64,000 nucleotides of DNA from CAINVV01 sp037137375. GTDB lineage: Bacteria; Bacteroidota; Bacteroidia; Bacteroidales; Prolixibacteraceae. The notes under the pieces were generated by a model. It did not search any database. It was not told the origin of the DNA and saw nothing but the letters and a program-made list of their open reading frames with translations. The stretch covers positions 124,001-188,000 of the forward strand of contig JBAXKJ010000003.1 in the NCBI GenBank assembly GCA_037137375.1, read 5' to 3'. The position numbers and the translations under genes are program-made. Below are positions 27,316-35,552 of this stretch, piece after piece (the stretch's first letter is position 1; every line of letters begins with the position of its first letter).

Positions 27316-29337
27316 ATGCGCAAAACGCTGCTACTGATATTATCCCTTTCATTTTTGTCTTTTGCGCTCATTGCCCAGAAGAAAACAAACACGGCGAAAT
27401 CCATTCCTGCAACCAGGACCTCCAAAACAACTCAGCTTCAGCAAAAATCCAAAACAACCAAGGTTGCCCAGTCGCCCCAGACAATCAAGGGTGCCAAAGT
27501 TATCCAGTCCGGGAAATTCACTGCTGTATCGATAATTTCGGCCGATCGGCAGATCCGTTTAAATCAACGTCATGAGGCAACCCAATCGATCGTAGTGCTT
27601 AAGAATGAGTCACACCTTTTGCCGCTGAACAGATTGGATACCTTGAAAATATTGGTACTAAGCACAGTGAAGGAGAGTGCGGTTCCGCAATTGATGAACA
27701 GGTATTTGAAGACAGACCATTTTACACTTCTGCCCGGGATGAATGCCGGAAAGGTCAGGTACTTGCTGGACAAGCCGGAAACGTATAATCTGATTGTCCT
27801 GGCCGCCGGTGAAGGCACTTCTTCAACAGCAGGAATCCGGTCTTTCAAGGAAATGGAAGAGATGATTTCAGGAGTCTTTTCTCCTCATACGAGGATGATA
27901 TTCCTGTTGTTTGGCACCCCGGCTTTTCTGGATCAATGGACAGACAACGGGATTGCGTCGTCAATGGTTGTATCGGACCGGCCTGATTATGACAGGCAGG
28001 ATCTGGTCACTCAGCTTTTATTCGGTTCGGTTAATTCAACCGGCCGTCTGTCATACGACCTGAATAAATTTGCAAAAGGGGAGGGGATTTCCTTTGCCGG
28101 AGTGAACAGGTTGAGTTATGTAATCCCTGAAGAGCTGGGAATGGATTCCATAAGGCTCTCCCAAAGAATGGATTCACTGGTAAACATTGGACTGAGAGAA
28201 AAGGCTTTTCCTGGTTGCCAGATGCTTTTGGCTAAACGGGGGAAGGTTTTTTACCAAAAATCCTATGGCTGGCACACCTACGATCGTACCCGGAATGTTA
28301 GAAATGATGATTGTTACGACCTCGCTTCAGTCACAAAAGTTCTGGCGCCTGTTCCGGCCCTGATGATGCTGGCCGACCAGAAAAAATTCCTGATCACCAA
28401 GAAGATGAGCGACTACTGGCCCGACTGGAAGGGTAGCAACAAAGAGGGAATTTTGCTGTCGGACTTGCTCTCTCACCAGGCGAGGCTGCGTCCGGGTGTC
28501 ACCTTGTACCCAATGACCATGACCGAAAGAGACCATTACAAACCGGAATATTATACCACAAAACCGGCTCCTGGTTACGAACTTTGCGTCGCTCATAATC
28601 TCTATCTACTTAATAGCTACCCGGATACGATATATAAAATCATTCGGAATTCCCCGCTTTTAAAGACCAAAAAATATGCCTATTCCGATCTTGGGTTTGT
28701 GTTGTTTCCTAAATTAATCGAAAACCTCTCGGGCGAAAACTATGTCCAATTCCTTCAGGAGAGATTGTATTCCAGATTAGGCGCTTCCACACTGATGTAT
28801 AATCCTTACTTAACCCTGCCAGATTCGAGGCTTGTTCCGACCGAAGAAGACAAGTTATTTCGTCACGAGTTGTTGCTTGGCCATGTTCACGATGAGACAG
28901 CGGCGCTGATGGGGGGTATCTCAGGTAATGCCGGATTGTTTGGGTGTGCCGGGGACGTTGCCAAGGTCATGCAGCTTTACCTCCAGAACGGGGAGTATGG
29001 GAATGAAAGGTATATCTCTACCGAGACGGTGAAAAACTGGACAAGCAGTCATTTTCAAAAGACCAATAACCGCAGGGGATTCGGCTTCGATAAGCCAGGA
29101 ATCCAGACTGGGCCCTACGCGGGGAAAGGGAAATATCCCTCTTCCATGGTCTCTGAACAAAGCTATGGTCATTCAGGTTTCACAGGAACCTTCGTGTGGG
29201 CAGACCCGGTCAATGATCTTTTGTTCGTCTTTTTATCCAACAGGGTTTACCCCGACAGGAAAAATCACAAGATTAATAAACTTGGAATACGTCCTTTGCT
29301 TTTAGAAAATTTGTTCAGGATTGCTGGCGAGAAATAA
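27316..29337 (+). CDS. secreted serine hydrolase (class C beta-lactamase fold) with N-terminal orphan GH3 C-domain
   Basis: From the ATG at 27316 the protein has 673 residues: signal peptide (MRKTLLLILSLSFLSFALIAQ is 21 residues; core LLLILSLSFLSF), a Lys/Thr/Gln-rich linker (about 22-75), a segment resembling the C-terminal domain of GH3 glycosidases (about 80-270, SIVVLKNESHLLPL), and a beta-lactamase/DD-peptidase domain (about 278-670). The active-site triad motifs are SVTK (Ser338, Lys341), YSD (456-458) and HSG (619-621). The GH3 catalytic N-domain normally present in GH3-beta-lactamase fusions is absent. Divergent from namZ, so a role in muropeptide processing is plausible. Confidence 0.85.
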   Translation: MRKTLLLILSLSFLSFALIAQKKTNTAKSIPATRTSKTTQLQQKSKTTKVAQSPQTIKGAKVIQSGKFTAVSIISADRQIRLNQRHEATQSIVVLKNESHLLPLNRLDTLKILVLSTVKESAVPQLMNRYLKTDHFTLLPGMNAGKVRYLLDKPETYNLIVLAAGEGTSSTAGIRSFKEMEEMISGVFSPHTRMIFLLFGTPAFLDQWTDNGIASSMVVSDRPDYDRQDLVTQLLFGSVNSTGRLSYDLNKFAKGEGISFAGVNRLSYVIPEELGMDSIRLSQRMDSLVNIGLREKAFPGCQMLLAKRGKVFYQKSYGWHTYDRTRNVRNDDCYDLASVTKVLAPVPALMMLADQKKFLITKKMSDYWPDWKGSNKEGILLSDLLSHQARLRPGVTLYPMTMTERDHYKPEYYTTKPAPGYELCVAHNLYLLNSYPDTIYKIIRNSPLLKTKKYAYSDLGFVLFPKLIENLSGENYVQFLQERLYSRLGASTLMYNPYLTLPDSRLVPTEEDKLFRHELLLGHVHDETAALMGGISGNAGLFGCAGDVAKVMQLYLQNGEYGNERYISTETVKNWTSSHFQKTNNRRGFGFDKPGIQTGPYAGKGKYPSSMVSEQSYGHSGFTGTFVWADPVNDLLFVFLSNRVYPDRKNHKINKLGIRPLLLENLFRIAGEK

Positions 29338-29595
29338 GTTGTTTCTTAAAGTACATGTTATAAAACACTTATTTGCCGAAGAGTTAATTCTTTAAATTAA
29401 TTCTATGTGTATCAACAGATAATCTCTCCAAAAAATATTCTCAAATGTTAAAAATTCTAAATTTCAACTGCTCAGTTCTAATTGTTGTAACCGGCATGTA
29501 ACATTATTGAAGTTTTAGTATTAATTTGGCTGAACTGAACCAGAAAATTATGTTTTCATATAGAACTATTTATTAACTTTTTAAAAATCAATAAC

Positions 29596-29844
29596 ATGAC
29601 TGAGAAAATAACATTTAATGAGTTAAGAAAGATTAAAGACACATTGCCTGACGGTTCAATGCACCGCATCGCTGACGAATTGGGTCTGGATGTCGAAACC
29701 GTCAGGAATTATTTTGGAGGAGCTAATTATTCACACGGCAAGAGTGTTGGAATGCACATCGAGCAAGGACCCAATGGAGGCATAGTCCTGCTGGATGACA
29801 CTACGATATTAGAAAAGGCTCAGGAAATTCTCCAGGGGCATTAA
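29596..29844 (+). CDS. small helix-turn-helix-like DNA-binding protein
   Basis: The 82 residues begin with TFNELRKIKDTLPDGSMHRIADELGLDVETVRNYF-type text, of which HRIADELGLDVETVRNYF (23-40) reads as a helix-turn-helix. The C-terminal half (GPNGGIVLLDDTTILEKAQEIL) is a short strand-helix module. It resembles a conserved Bacteroidota family of about 80 residues with no assigned function. It stands alone behind a 258-bp A/T-rich upstream region and ends in a strong terminator, so it is probably highly expressed as a monocistron; a nucleoid or regulatory role is inference. Confidence 0.65.
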   Translation: MTEKITFNELRKIKDTLPDGSMHRIADELGLDVETVRNYFGGANYSHGKSVGMHIEQGPNGGIVLLDDTTILEKAQEILQGH

Positions 29845-29870
29845 TTCAAACAATTGGTTCAATATTCTGG

Positions 29871-29900
29871 AAACTGCCCCGGCTTCGGGGCAGTTTTTTT
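29871..29900 (+). terminator. rho-independent terminator of the small HTH gene
   Basis: Perfect 11-bp stem AAACTGCCCCG (29871-29881) and CGGGGCAGTTT (29886-29896), loop GCTT, followed by a run of seven T residues. Confidence 0.9.
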
Positions 29901-29918
29901 AAATCTAAATTTAATAAA

Positions 29919-30692
29919 ATGCGAAAAATTCTGTTGCTTGTCGCTCTTGTGCTTCCTGAACTCTTGGTTGCCAAGCCTAAAGAGGTGAAGCTTTTCAATG
30001 GCATGAACCTTAAAAACTGGGAGATTTATATAGGTTCTGCCAGTGGTCAGCCTTCCGAACCTCTCTTTACTGTTATGAAGGTGAATAACGAAAACCTTTT
30101 GCGCATCACCGGTGAGGTAAATGCCTCTCTGGCAACTAAAAAGGAATATGAGAACTATCATCTCCGGATGGTCTTCAAATGGGGTGAAAAAGTATTTAAA
30201 CAAAAGAATTCAGGTATTCTTTATCATAGTTTTGGTCCTTTCGGGGAAGGTCTGGGAGTATGGATGAGTGCCCATGAATTTCAACTTTGTACCGGGAAAA
30301 TGGGGGATTCTTATTGCATGGGAAACAGCTACTTTGAAATTCCCGCCGTGAAAGAACAGGATGGCAAAGTTTTTCGATATGCCCCTGATGGTACAAAATC
30401 TCAGTTCGGAGTCTCCTTTCCAGCCAAGAGCTGCGCCAAGAAATCGGATCAGGAAAAACCTGCCGGTGAGTGGAATGTGGTCGATCTCTGGTGTTTCGGC
30501 AGAAATTCCGTGCATGTGGTCAACGGCGTCGTCAACATGGTCAACTACAATTCCGGTAGTATTGACAAGGACGGAAAGGTTCATCCGCTCTCCGGCGGAA
30601 GAATCCAGATTCAGTCTGAAGGAGGGGAACTATTCGTGAAAAGCATCACGCTTGAGAAGATCACTCAGATTCCGCCGGAATTACTGAATTAG
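29919..30692 (+). CDS. secreted DUF1080 (3-keto-disaccharide hydrolase-like) protein
   Basis: The 257 residues start with a signal peptide (MRKILLLVALVLPELLVA) and one concanavalin-like jellyroll of the DUF1080 family: LFNGMNLKNWEIY (about 25-37), YENYHLRMVFKWGEK (about 74-88), NSGILYHSFGP (about 94-104), and EWNVVDLWCFGRNSVHVVNGVVN (two halves: EWNVVDLWC and HVVNGVVNMV). The family includes enzymes cleaving 3-keto-glycosides, often beside Gfo/Idh/MocA oxidoreductases; here the nearest such gene is 10 kb away. No operon partner is evident. Confidence 0.82.
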   Translation: MRKILLLVALVLPELLVAKPKEVKLFNGMNLKNWEIYIGSASGQPSEPLFTVMKVNNENLLRITGEVNASLATKKEYENYHLRMVFKWGEKVFKQKNSGILYHSFGPFGEGLGVWMSAHEFQLCTGKMGDSYCMGNSYFEIPAVKEQDGKVFRYAPDGTKSQFGVSFPAKSCAKKSDQEKPAGEWNVVDLWCFGRNSVHVVNGVVNMVNYNSGSIDKDGKVHPLSGGRIQIQSEGGELFVKSITLEKITQIPPELLN

Positions 30693-30705
30693 TTAGATCC
30701 GGGTA

Positions 30706-30748
30706 AATAAAAATGGGGAAATCCGTATAAGATTTCCCCATTTTTATT
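30706..30748. terminator. bidirectional terminator
   Basis: Perfect 18-bp inverted repeat (30706-30723 and 30731-30748, loop of 7 nt), with A/T-rich outer stem AATAAAAATGGGG. It serves both the DUF1080 gene and the convergent NIPSNAP gene. Confidence 0.85.
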
Positions 30749-30762
30749 GTCAGTTGGGAGTT

Positions 30763-31566
30763 CTAAAAATCAGAATAGTCCGCAGGATGCAGGAACATGA
30801 TGACCGATCTGGCAACGGTATTCTTATATTCTGCCATTCCGGATAGTTTCTTCCAGTCGGGGTGAGCCTTGAAGGCATCCCAGTGGGCAGTGCGGGAAGC
30901 AAGATCGGAGAATGTGGTCATATACATGAGGTTGGGCATGGTGCTTCCTGATATTACTTCGGCATAGAAGACGGCATTGAATCCCAGATTCTTGAAGATA
31001 TTATATTCACCACCTTCGTTGAACATCTGCACTTTTTTCCGAAAAAGGTTCTCCGTTCCGCTTTCATAACTTCTCAATTCATAGATGCGCTGTGAATGAG
31101 GTGTTGAGAAAGTTGGAAGGGTGAAGTTCGGAATAAGATGAAATGCCATCAAAAGAATGGATTCTTTCCGAATAAAAGGGGTTTGATCGAAAGGGGCCCC
31201 GAGAAAATCGATACCCGTTTTTTGATATACCTGATCATTCTTCAGGGTTTCGAGGGTCTTGGCAAAATGCTCGAGTGAAGTGAAGGGGATCCATACAAAT
31301 ACTCTTTTTCCGCATAGCGTATCGGTTTCAACTGGCTTAAAAACGCCAACTGTCTTGATCCCTGCACGGTGCAAAGCGGGTAAGTAGGCATTTTTGAGGA
31401 AGTTATCAACTTTTTCCTCCTGGGCTTTCCCGGTTAATTTATAAACCTGAATCTGATAATAATCGCGGGATTTGGAGAAGCCTGAATTGGTCATGAGTAT
31501 GACAAATAAGGCTGCGAATACCAGTTTTACAACTGATTTGCCTGAAGATTCTTTCGTTTGGTACAT
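30763..31566 (-). CDS. secreted NIPSNAP-family protein
   Basis: The 267 residues have an N-terminal hydrophobic segment (about 13-31, VKLVFAALFVILMTNSGFS) and two ferredoxin-like NIPSNAP modules: YYQIQVYKLTGKAQEEKVDNF (first module, about 36-56, listed by its ends YYQIQVYKL and EEKVDNF) and IYELRSYESGTENLFRKKV (about 165-183), each ending with a WxxFxxHPxW-like segment (WDAFKAHPDWKKL in the second). The family has no settled enzymatic role. A TATTTTTG -7 box lies about 36 bp upstream. Confidence 0.8.
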   Translation of the reverse strand: MYQTKESSGKSVVKLVFAALFVILMTNSGFSKSRDYYQIQVYKLTGKAQEEKVDNFLKNAYLPALHRAGIKTVGVFKPVETDTLCGKRVFVWIPFTSLEHFAKTLETLKNDQVYQKTGIDFLGAPFDQTPFIRKESILLMAFHLIPNFTLPTFSTPHSQRIYELRSYESGTENLFRKKVQMFNEGGEYNIFKNLGFNAVFYAEVISGSTMPNLMYMTTFSDLASRTAHWDAFKAHPDWKKLSGMAEYKNTVARSVIMFLHPADYSDF

Positions 31567-31601
31567 AGGGTTTTTAAGTTTTGTTGTTTTTATCGGGATT
31601 T

Positions 31602-31609
31602 CAAAAATA
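31602..31609 (-). promoter_or_regulatory. -7 element upstream of the NIPSNAP gene
   Basis: Minus-strand TATTTTTG matches TAnnTTTG, about 36 bp before the start codon; no well-spaced -33 box is evident. Confidence 0.4.
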
Positions 31610-31635
31610 GTAAATTTTGGTATGCAAAGAAGGAG

Positions 31636-32946
31636 TTATTTTTTCGGTACCCATTTAAGCCAGCTTAATCCTGATAAGTAGCCCTTCATCTGGGAATCAA
31701 GTGCTTTGACCGGTTGAAGCATGGTTTGGGTTTCCACAATGGTTTTGCGTTCCTGTACCGCATTCTTAGTGCGATCCAGGTAGAACTCGCGCAGATCTGT
31801 AAGAATCTGAATGCCTTTTGCCTGGTCTTTCAGGATGGAAGCATCCTCTATGGCAGATTCATTCCAGGAGAGGATTTTCAGAGGTAGGACAAATGCGCCT
31901 AACGAATTGGAGGGGTTGTAAATATTGATCAAATCGGTGGCATCATTTGGAATCGGACTAGCCCAGTCGAGGTAATTTTTGATGACGGACTTCAGGATGT
32001 TATTACTCAGTCCTAACTGTTTATTTAAAAGCATCTGGTTGACTTTCTGGAAATTATCCTGCGAAAGGGTGAAATTTGTCTTCCAAAGATCAGACATCTT
32101 CTGCAATTTATTAAAATGATCCATGCTTAAATCTGAAGGAAGTCCGATCAGGGTAACTTTGCATTCGAAGGCATTGTTATCGCGTTTTTGTCGTTCGATT
32201 TCGGTCTTTAAGGAATTTAGCGAGGTCTGAAGATTAGTAAAATGCAACTGTGCTCCGCTCCAGTTTTTTGCCCTAAGCGCGGTCTCAATCTCCTTGTAGA
32301 AATTCTGAACCTGATCGAGTTTACTCCTGACAGAAAAATTTTCTGTGCCGGAGGCGGTAATATTTTCGGACGAATACCAGGCGTCTGCAGCGCCCGAGAG
32401 GACCAGATAAAAAGTGTCTTCTCCATTGTTGACCTCTTCAGTATTGGTTGTTCCAGCCGGAGTTGTTCGCTTGTATTTCCAGAGCGTATTGATCTTTACC
32501 TTCAGGAATGTTTGTCCAAGTCCGGATTTTGGTAAGGTTACATAGGCCTCCGTTTGCTTGACTCCCTGTTGAGGCAGGGGTTCGATAACGACATCAGGTG
32601 AAGAACTCATGATGGCAGTTTCGTTCCCAAGCGTCCATTCTCCCCGAAACTGGTTTCCTCCCTGAATGGTGAAGAACATCCCATCATCTCCTTTTGACAC
32701 AATTTGTGTCGTGGCGCCAATATTGGCATATTTCTCAGGCATGGAGCAATAATCCCGCTTGCCTCCCCTCAGAATGGCTGTTACTCTAACTTTCTCACCC
32801 GGACGCACTTCTGCTTTCTGCCCTGCAGTCAGAATTTTTCCATTGATAGTTATCTCAACAAACGGTTTCCTAACGGGATCTGCTGCATAACCAGACATCA
32901 TGTTCAATATTAATACAGCGATTAAGGTAAAGTGTAGCTTTTTCAT
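31636..32946 (-). CDS. secreted protein of unknown function
   Basis: I do not recognise this protein of 436 residues. A signal peptide (KLHFTLIAVLILNMMSGYA) is followed by a beta-rich half (about 25-190; PGEKVRVTAILRGGKRDY, then VTLPKSGLGQTFLKVKINTLWKYKR) that looks like one or two Ig-like domains. A predominantly helical half follows (about 205-420; repeated amphipathic helices such as LQVQNFYKEIETALRAK-like text and SLNSLKTEIERQKR). The layout resembles a periplasmic scaffold or binding protein. It is upstream of the NIPSNAP gene in the same direction with a 69-bp gap. Confidence 0.6.
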   Translation of the reverse strand: MKKLHFTLIAVLILNMMSGYAADPVRKPFVEITINGKILTAGQKAEVRPGEKVRVTAILRGGKRDYCSMPEKYANIGATTQIVSKGDDGMFFTIQGGNQFRGEWTLGNETAIMSSSPDVVIEPLPQQGVKQTEAYVTLPKSGLGQTFLKVKINTLWKYKRTTPAGTTNTEEVNNGEDTFYLVLSGAADAWYSSENITASGTENFSVRSKLDQVQNFYKEIETALRAKNWSGAQLHFTNLQTSLNSLKTEIERQKRDNNAFECKVTLIGLPSDLSMDHFNKLQKMSDLWKTNFTLSQDNFQKVNQMLLNKQLGLSNNILKSVIKNYLDWASPIPNDATDLINIYNPSNSLGAFVLPLKILSWNESAIEDASILKDQAKGIQILTDLREFYLDRTKNAVQERKTIVETQTMLQPVKALDSQMKGYLSGLSWLKWVPKK

Positions 32947-33171
32947 ACTGGAATAATTTGGTTCTACTAAAAATAATCAATTTTTTATTCTCATCATAAT
33001 TTTCTAATTTTGAATGAACCAGCATGGCTAAATACTGTTCTTCAGTACAATAGGTAATTTATTTTGGAGAGCTTATGAATTAATTTTTTCTCTGATAGAA
33101 AGTGATTATCGGGGTATTTGCTTTGCTGATCTTCGATTCCAATTGGTCATTAATAAACAAAACATAATCAA

Positions 33172-33540
33172 ATGAAGGAAAAAATGATGGATCCGGCTTC
33201 GGGAGAAAAATCGCAGGTCGTAAAGAGAAGTAAAGTGCAGGCAAAAAAGGCTTATCCTGTCAAATTTGACAAAGAGGGATTCTTTTTGGCGTGGGGGATT
33301 GGAATCGTAGTAGCCGGTATCGGAATCCTTATTATCTGGGCAACAAAAACTGCTCCGCCAGGGCCTTCAAATTCTACAGCCTATTCAGTTTCCCAACGTC
33401 TGGTACGCCTGATGCCAGAGTCCACTAAAGAGATATTGGCTTTTATTCTCGGCGGACTATTTGTTCTTTTCGGGGTATTTTGTCTGCTGATGGGATTGAG
33501 AATAATCTTTCAATACTTCAGAGATAAGATAAATAGTTGA
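33172..33540 (+). CDS. small two-helix membrane protein
   Basis: Not recognised. The 122 residues have a basic, soluble N-terminus (1-35), a membrane helix (about 40-61, AWGIGIVVAGIGILIIWATK), a short polar loop rich in Pro and Ser, and a second membrane helix (about 88-113, ILAFILGGLFVLFGVFCLLMGLRI) with a basic end. Both ends are therefore predicted on the cytoplasmic side. The next gene begins 21 bp downstream in the same direction, so they probably form a pair. Confidence 0.6.
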   Translation: MKEKMMDPASGEKSQVVKRSKVQAKKAYPVKFDKEGFFLAWGIGIVVAGIGILIIWATKTAPPGPSNSTAYSVSQRLVRLMPESTKEILAFILGGLFVLFGVFCLLMGLRIIFQYFRDKINS

Positions 33541-33561
33541 GTTTGTTCAAGCTATTTTGGC

Positions 33562-34089
33562 ATGGCAAAGAAGGAAACGCCTCTTGAAAATGGACGTCGG
33601 ACGACCAGTTATCAGCTTGTCGTTCTGGATGGGCTCGTGCAACCTTCTTTCCCTTTTGCGCGGGTCTTTACCCTATTTTTTTTGCATGACTGTTTAGTCT
33701 TCACCAAAACCGGAAGTTTTGGAACCAATGCCGCGGGTACGATGAGGGGCTCACTGGGTGGATATACTCCTGAAGCGATGGTAGCTGGTGCAATTGGTAC
33801 CCTGGTGGATCAGTTTAACGACCAGGGCAGAATGTCGGAGGCTTCTGATCTTGCTGCTTTGTCCCCTGAAGATATGGTGGCTGCACACAAGCGCAACTTC
33901 ATGATTTCATACGATCAGGTTGAAAGTGTTGAGATCAGGGGACCAAATTTCGCCAGGGAACTCAGGATCATTATTACCGCCAGGGGTGACAAGCATAAAT
34001 TCAGGATCGACAAGCAATCCGGGTCGTCAGCTAAATATGTGACAGATCTGTTTCTCCGGTTTTTGCCCGGGAAAGTAATAAGTAAATAA
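33562..34089 (+). CDS. small cytoplasmic protein, possible PH-like domain
   Basis: Not recognised with certainty. The 175 residues contain a strand-rich segment at the N-terminus (FTLFFLHDCLVFTKTGSFG), a Gly/Ala-rich central insert (about 55-95) and a C-terminal portion with MISYDQVESVEIRGPN, LRIIITARGDKHKFRID and a final amphipathic helix (YVTDLFLRFL). The order of strands plus terminal helix resembles bacterial PH-like domains, but this is by pattern only. It follows the two-helix membrane protein by 21 bp and may act with it at the membrane. Confidence 0.55.
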   Translation: MAKKETPLENGRRTTSYQLVVLDGLVQPSFPFARVFTLFFLHDCLVFTKTGSFGTNAAGTMRGSLGGYTPEAMVAGAIGTLVDQFNDQGRMSEASDLAALSPEDMVAAHKRNFMISYDQVESVEIRGPNFARELRIIITARGDKHKFRIDKQSGSSAKYVTDLFLRFLPGKVISK

Positions 34090-34116
34090 AACGGTTTCCC
34101 GGTAGGGCATTTAGGG

Positions 34117-34728
34117 CTAGTTTTGCAGCTTTTTTGTCTTCTCCCTAAGACTCTGCATGGTTTTCAAAGGATTGGAAACGATGACTGCGTTGGCGATCCA
34201 TGCAGGAATTTCGCCGCCCGGATCGGCATGAAACTGATAAACAACCTGGACCGTGTTGGTGGCTATTTCATCCAGTTCCCAGAATCCGGAACCATTGTAG
34301 ACACGGACAAATTCGGATTTTTCCTTGGTGTAATCACCACGCGGGACCAATTTAATTACAGCATGTTTGCCATTGGGGGAAATTGATGTAGATGCTTCAT
34401 AAATGGCATCCCTTTTTTTAACCGGCCAGGGAGTATCAATAGTAATATAGTGGATATCGTCGTACTTGTCTTTTTGAAGGAGGACAGCAGAACTGCCACA
34501 ATTCGGGAAATTTTGTGGATAGTTTTTTACGTCCGTAATGATATCCAGCACATTGGTAAGAGTCGTTTTTGGGATAGTGACCACAGCCCTGAATTCTTCG
34601 AAAGGAGAGCCTGGAACGCTTCTGGTATAAATCTTGACGCCGGCGTCATCTTTTCTTAATTTCCAGTCTGAGCTGACATTCGTATTGATCAATATCATAC
34701 TGGACAAAAGGAACTTTATAAATAACAT
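34117..34728 (-). CDS. START-domain (lipid-transfer fold) protein
   Basis: The 203 residues begin with a short hydrophobic signal (MLFIKFLLSSMILINT) followed by one START/Bet v1-like domain. Visible family blocks are WKLRKDDAGVKIYTRSVPGSPFEEFRAV-type text (its core GVKIYTRSVPGSPFEEF, about 30-46), NFPNCGSSAVLL, and the strand pair YITIDTPWPVKKRDA and GFWELDEIATNTVQVVYQF. Bacterial members bind hydrophobic ligands; the ligand is unknown. The protein is likely periplasmic. It converges with the 33562 gene. Confidence 0.8.
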   Translation of the reverse strand: MLFIKFLLSSMILINTNVSSDWKLRKDDAGVKIYTRSVPGSPFEEFRAVVTIPKTTLTNVLDIITDVKNYPQNFPNCGSSAVLLQKDKYDDIHYITIDTPWPVKKRDAIYEASTSISPNGKHAVIKLVPRGDYTKEKSEFVRVYNGSGFWELDEIATNTVQVVYQFHADPGGEIPAWIANAVIVSNPLKTMQSLREKTKKLQN

Positions 34729-34878
34729 AACCTCAATATTTTCTTATTACAAAATAATTACTCAGCTTATACGAAACAGAACAATAATTGGTTTCCTGGT
34801 AACCAAACCGATAAATTTTGAGATCAAGGTCTATCATACAAAGGTAATTCCTTTCGTCGATTTTTCAAAATGCAAAAA

Positions 34879-34908
34879 CCCTCCGCATAGCTTTCACTAT
34901 CCGAAGGG
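34879..34908 (-). terminator. terminator of the CAP-domain gene
   Basis: Stem CCCTCCGCATAG (34879-34890) and CTATCCGAAGGG (34897-34908) with two mismatches and a 6-nt loop; on the minus strand it is followed by five T residues. It lies about 100 bp beyond the stop at 35009. Confidence 0.6.
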
Positions 34909-35008
34909 CCTTGTTCTATCTAACCATTCTAAACTGTTCTTTTGACATCTACATATCCAAATGGTTTAATGCCGAACGATAAATAACAACAAAGATTCTT
35001 ACAATAAG

Positions 35009-35533
35009 TTATCTCTGTGTCCCAAAATTCTGAACCCAGATGTTTCCGGTCCGGCCTGAACCGACCTCTTTGAAAGATTTGTTCATTAAATTTTTGCAAT
35101 GGCCTTCACTCGTAATCCAACCATGCATTACCTCTTCGACAGTCTTTTGCCCCTTAGCAATATTTTCTCCGCAGGTCGACCAGATATAACCTTCCCTGGT
35201 AATTCTTGTACTTGGTCCAAGTCCTTTTTTGTTGATATGATCAAAGTACTTATGATCAAACATATCCTTACTGTGTTTCAGCGCCGCAAGCTCTAATTTG
35301 CGATTCCATATTAAGGTATCAACTGCAGGCATGAAAGTCCTTCCACATTTACAGCCCTCTTTTCTATATTTATTGATCAGACTCAGCATGATCTCGTTAT
35401 CAGAAGTCAAACTGCCGTCTGTCAAAATTATCGGATTTTGCCGGCCAAGTGCTTGACTATACGCTTTGTTCGAATAGCCAATCATTACCATGAAAATCAA
35501 TCCGGATAATATTGCAGATACTTTCATTAACAT
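35009..35533 (-). CDS. secreted CAP (SCP/PR1-like) domain protein
   Basis: The 174 residues have a signal peptide (ILSGLIFMVMIGYSNKAYS, ending near 26) and a single CAP domain. Conserved features include the ELAALKHSKDMFDHKYFDHINKKG region (its active-site piece is HSKDMFDHKYFDH, about 85-97), GENIAKG (about 128-134), and the HGWITSEGHCKNLMN block (about 141-155) with the second pocket His. Bacterial CAP proteins often act outside the cell with unknown activities. The start lies 19 bp after the end of the disrupted ATPase gene. Confidence 0.85.
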   Translation of the reverse strand: MLMKVSAILSGLIFMVMIGYSNKAYSQALGRQNPIILTDGSLTSDNEIMLSLINKYRKEGCKCGRTFMPAVDTLIWNRKLELAALKHSKDMFDHKYFDHINKKGLGPSTRITREGYIWSTCGENIAKGQKTVEEVMHGWITSEGHCKNLMNKSFKEVGSGRTGNIWVQNFGTQR

Positions 35534-35552
35534 GATCCTTTAGGTTATTCAA

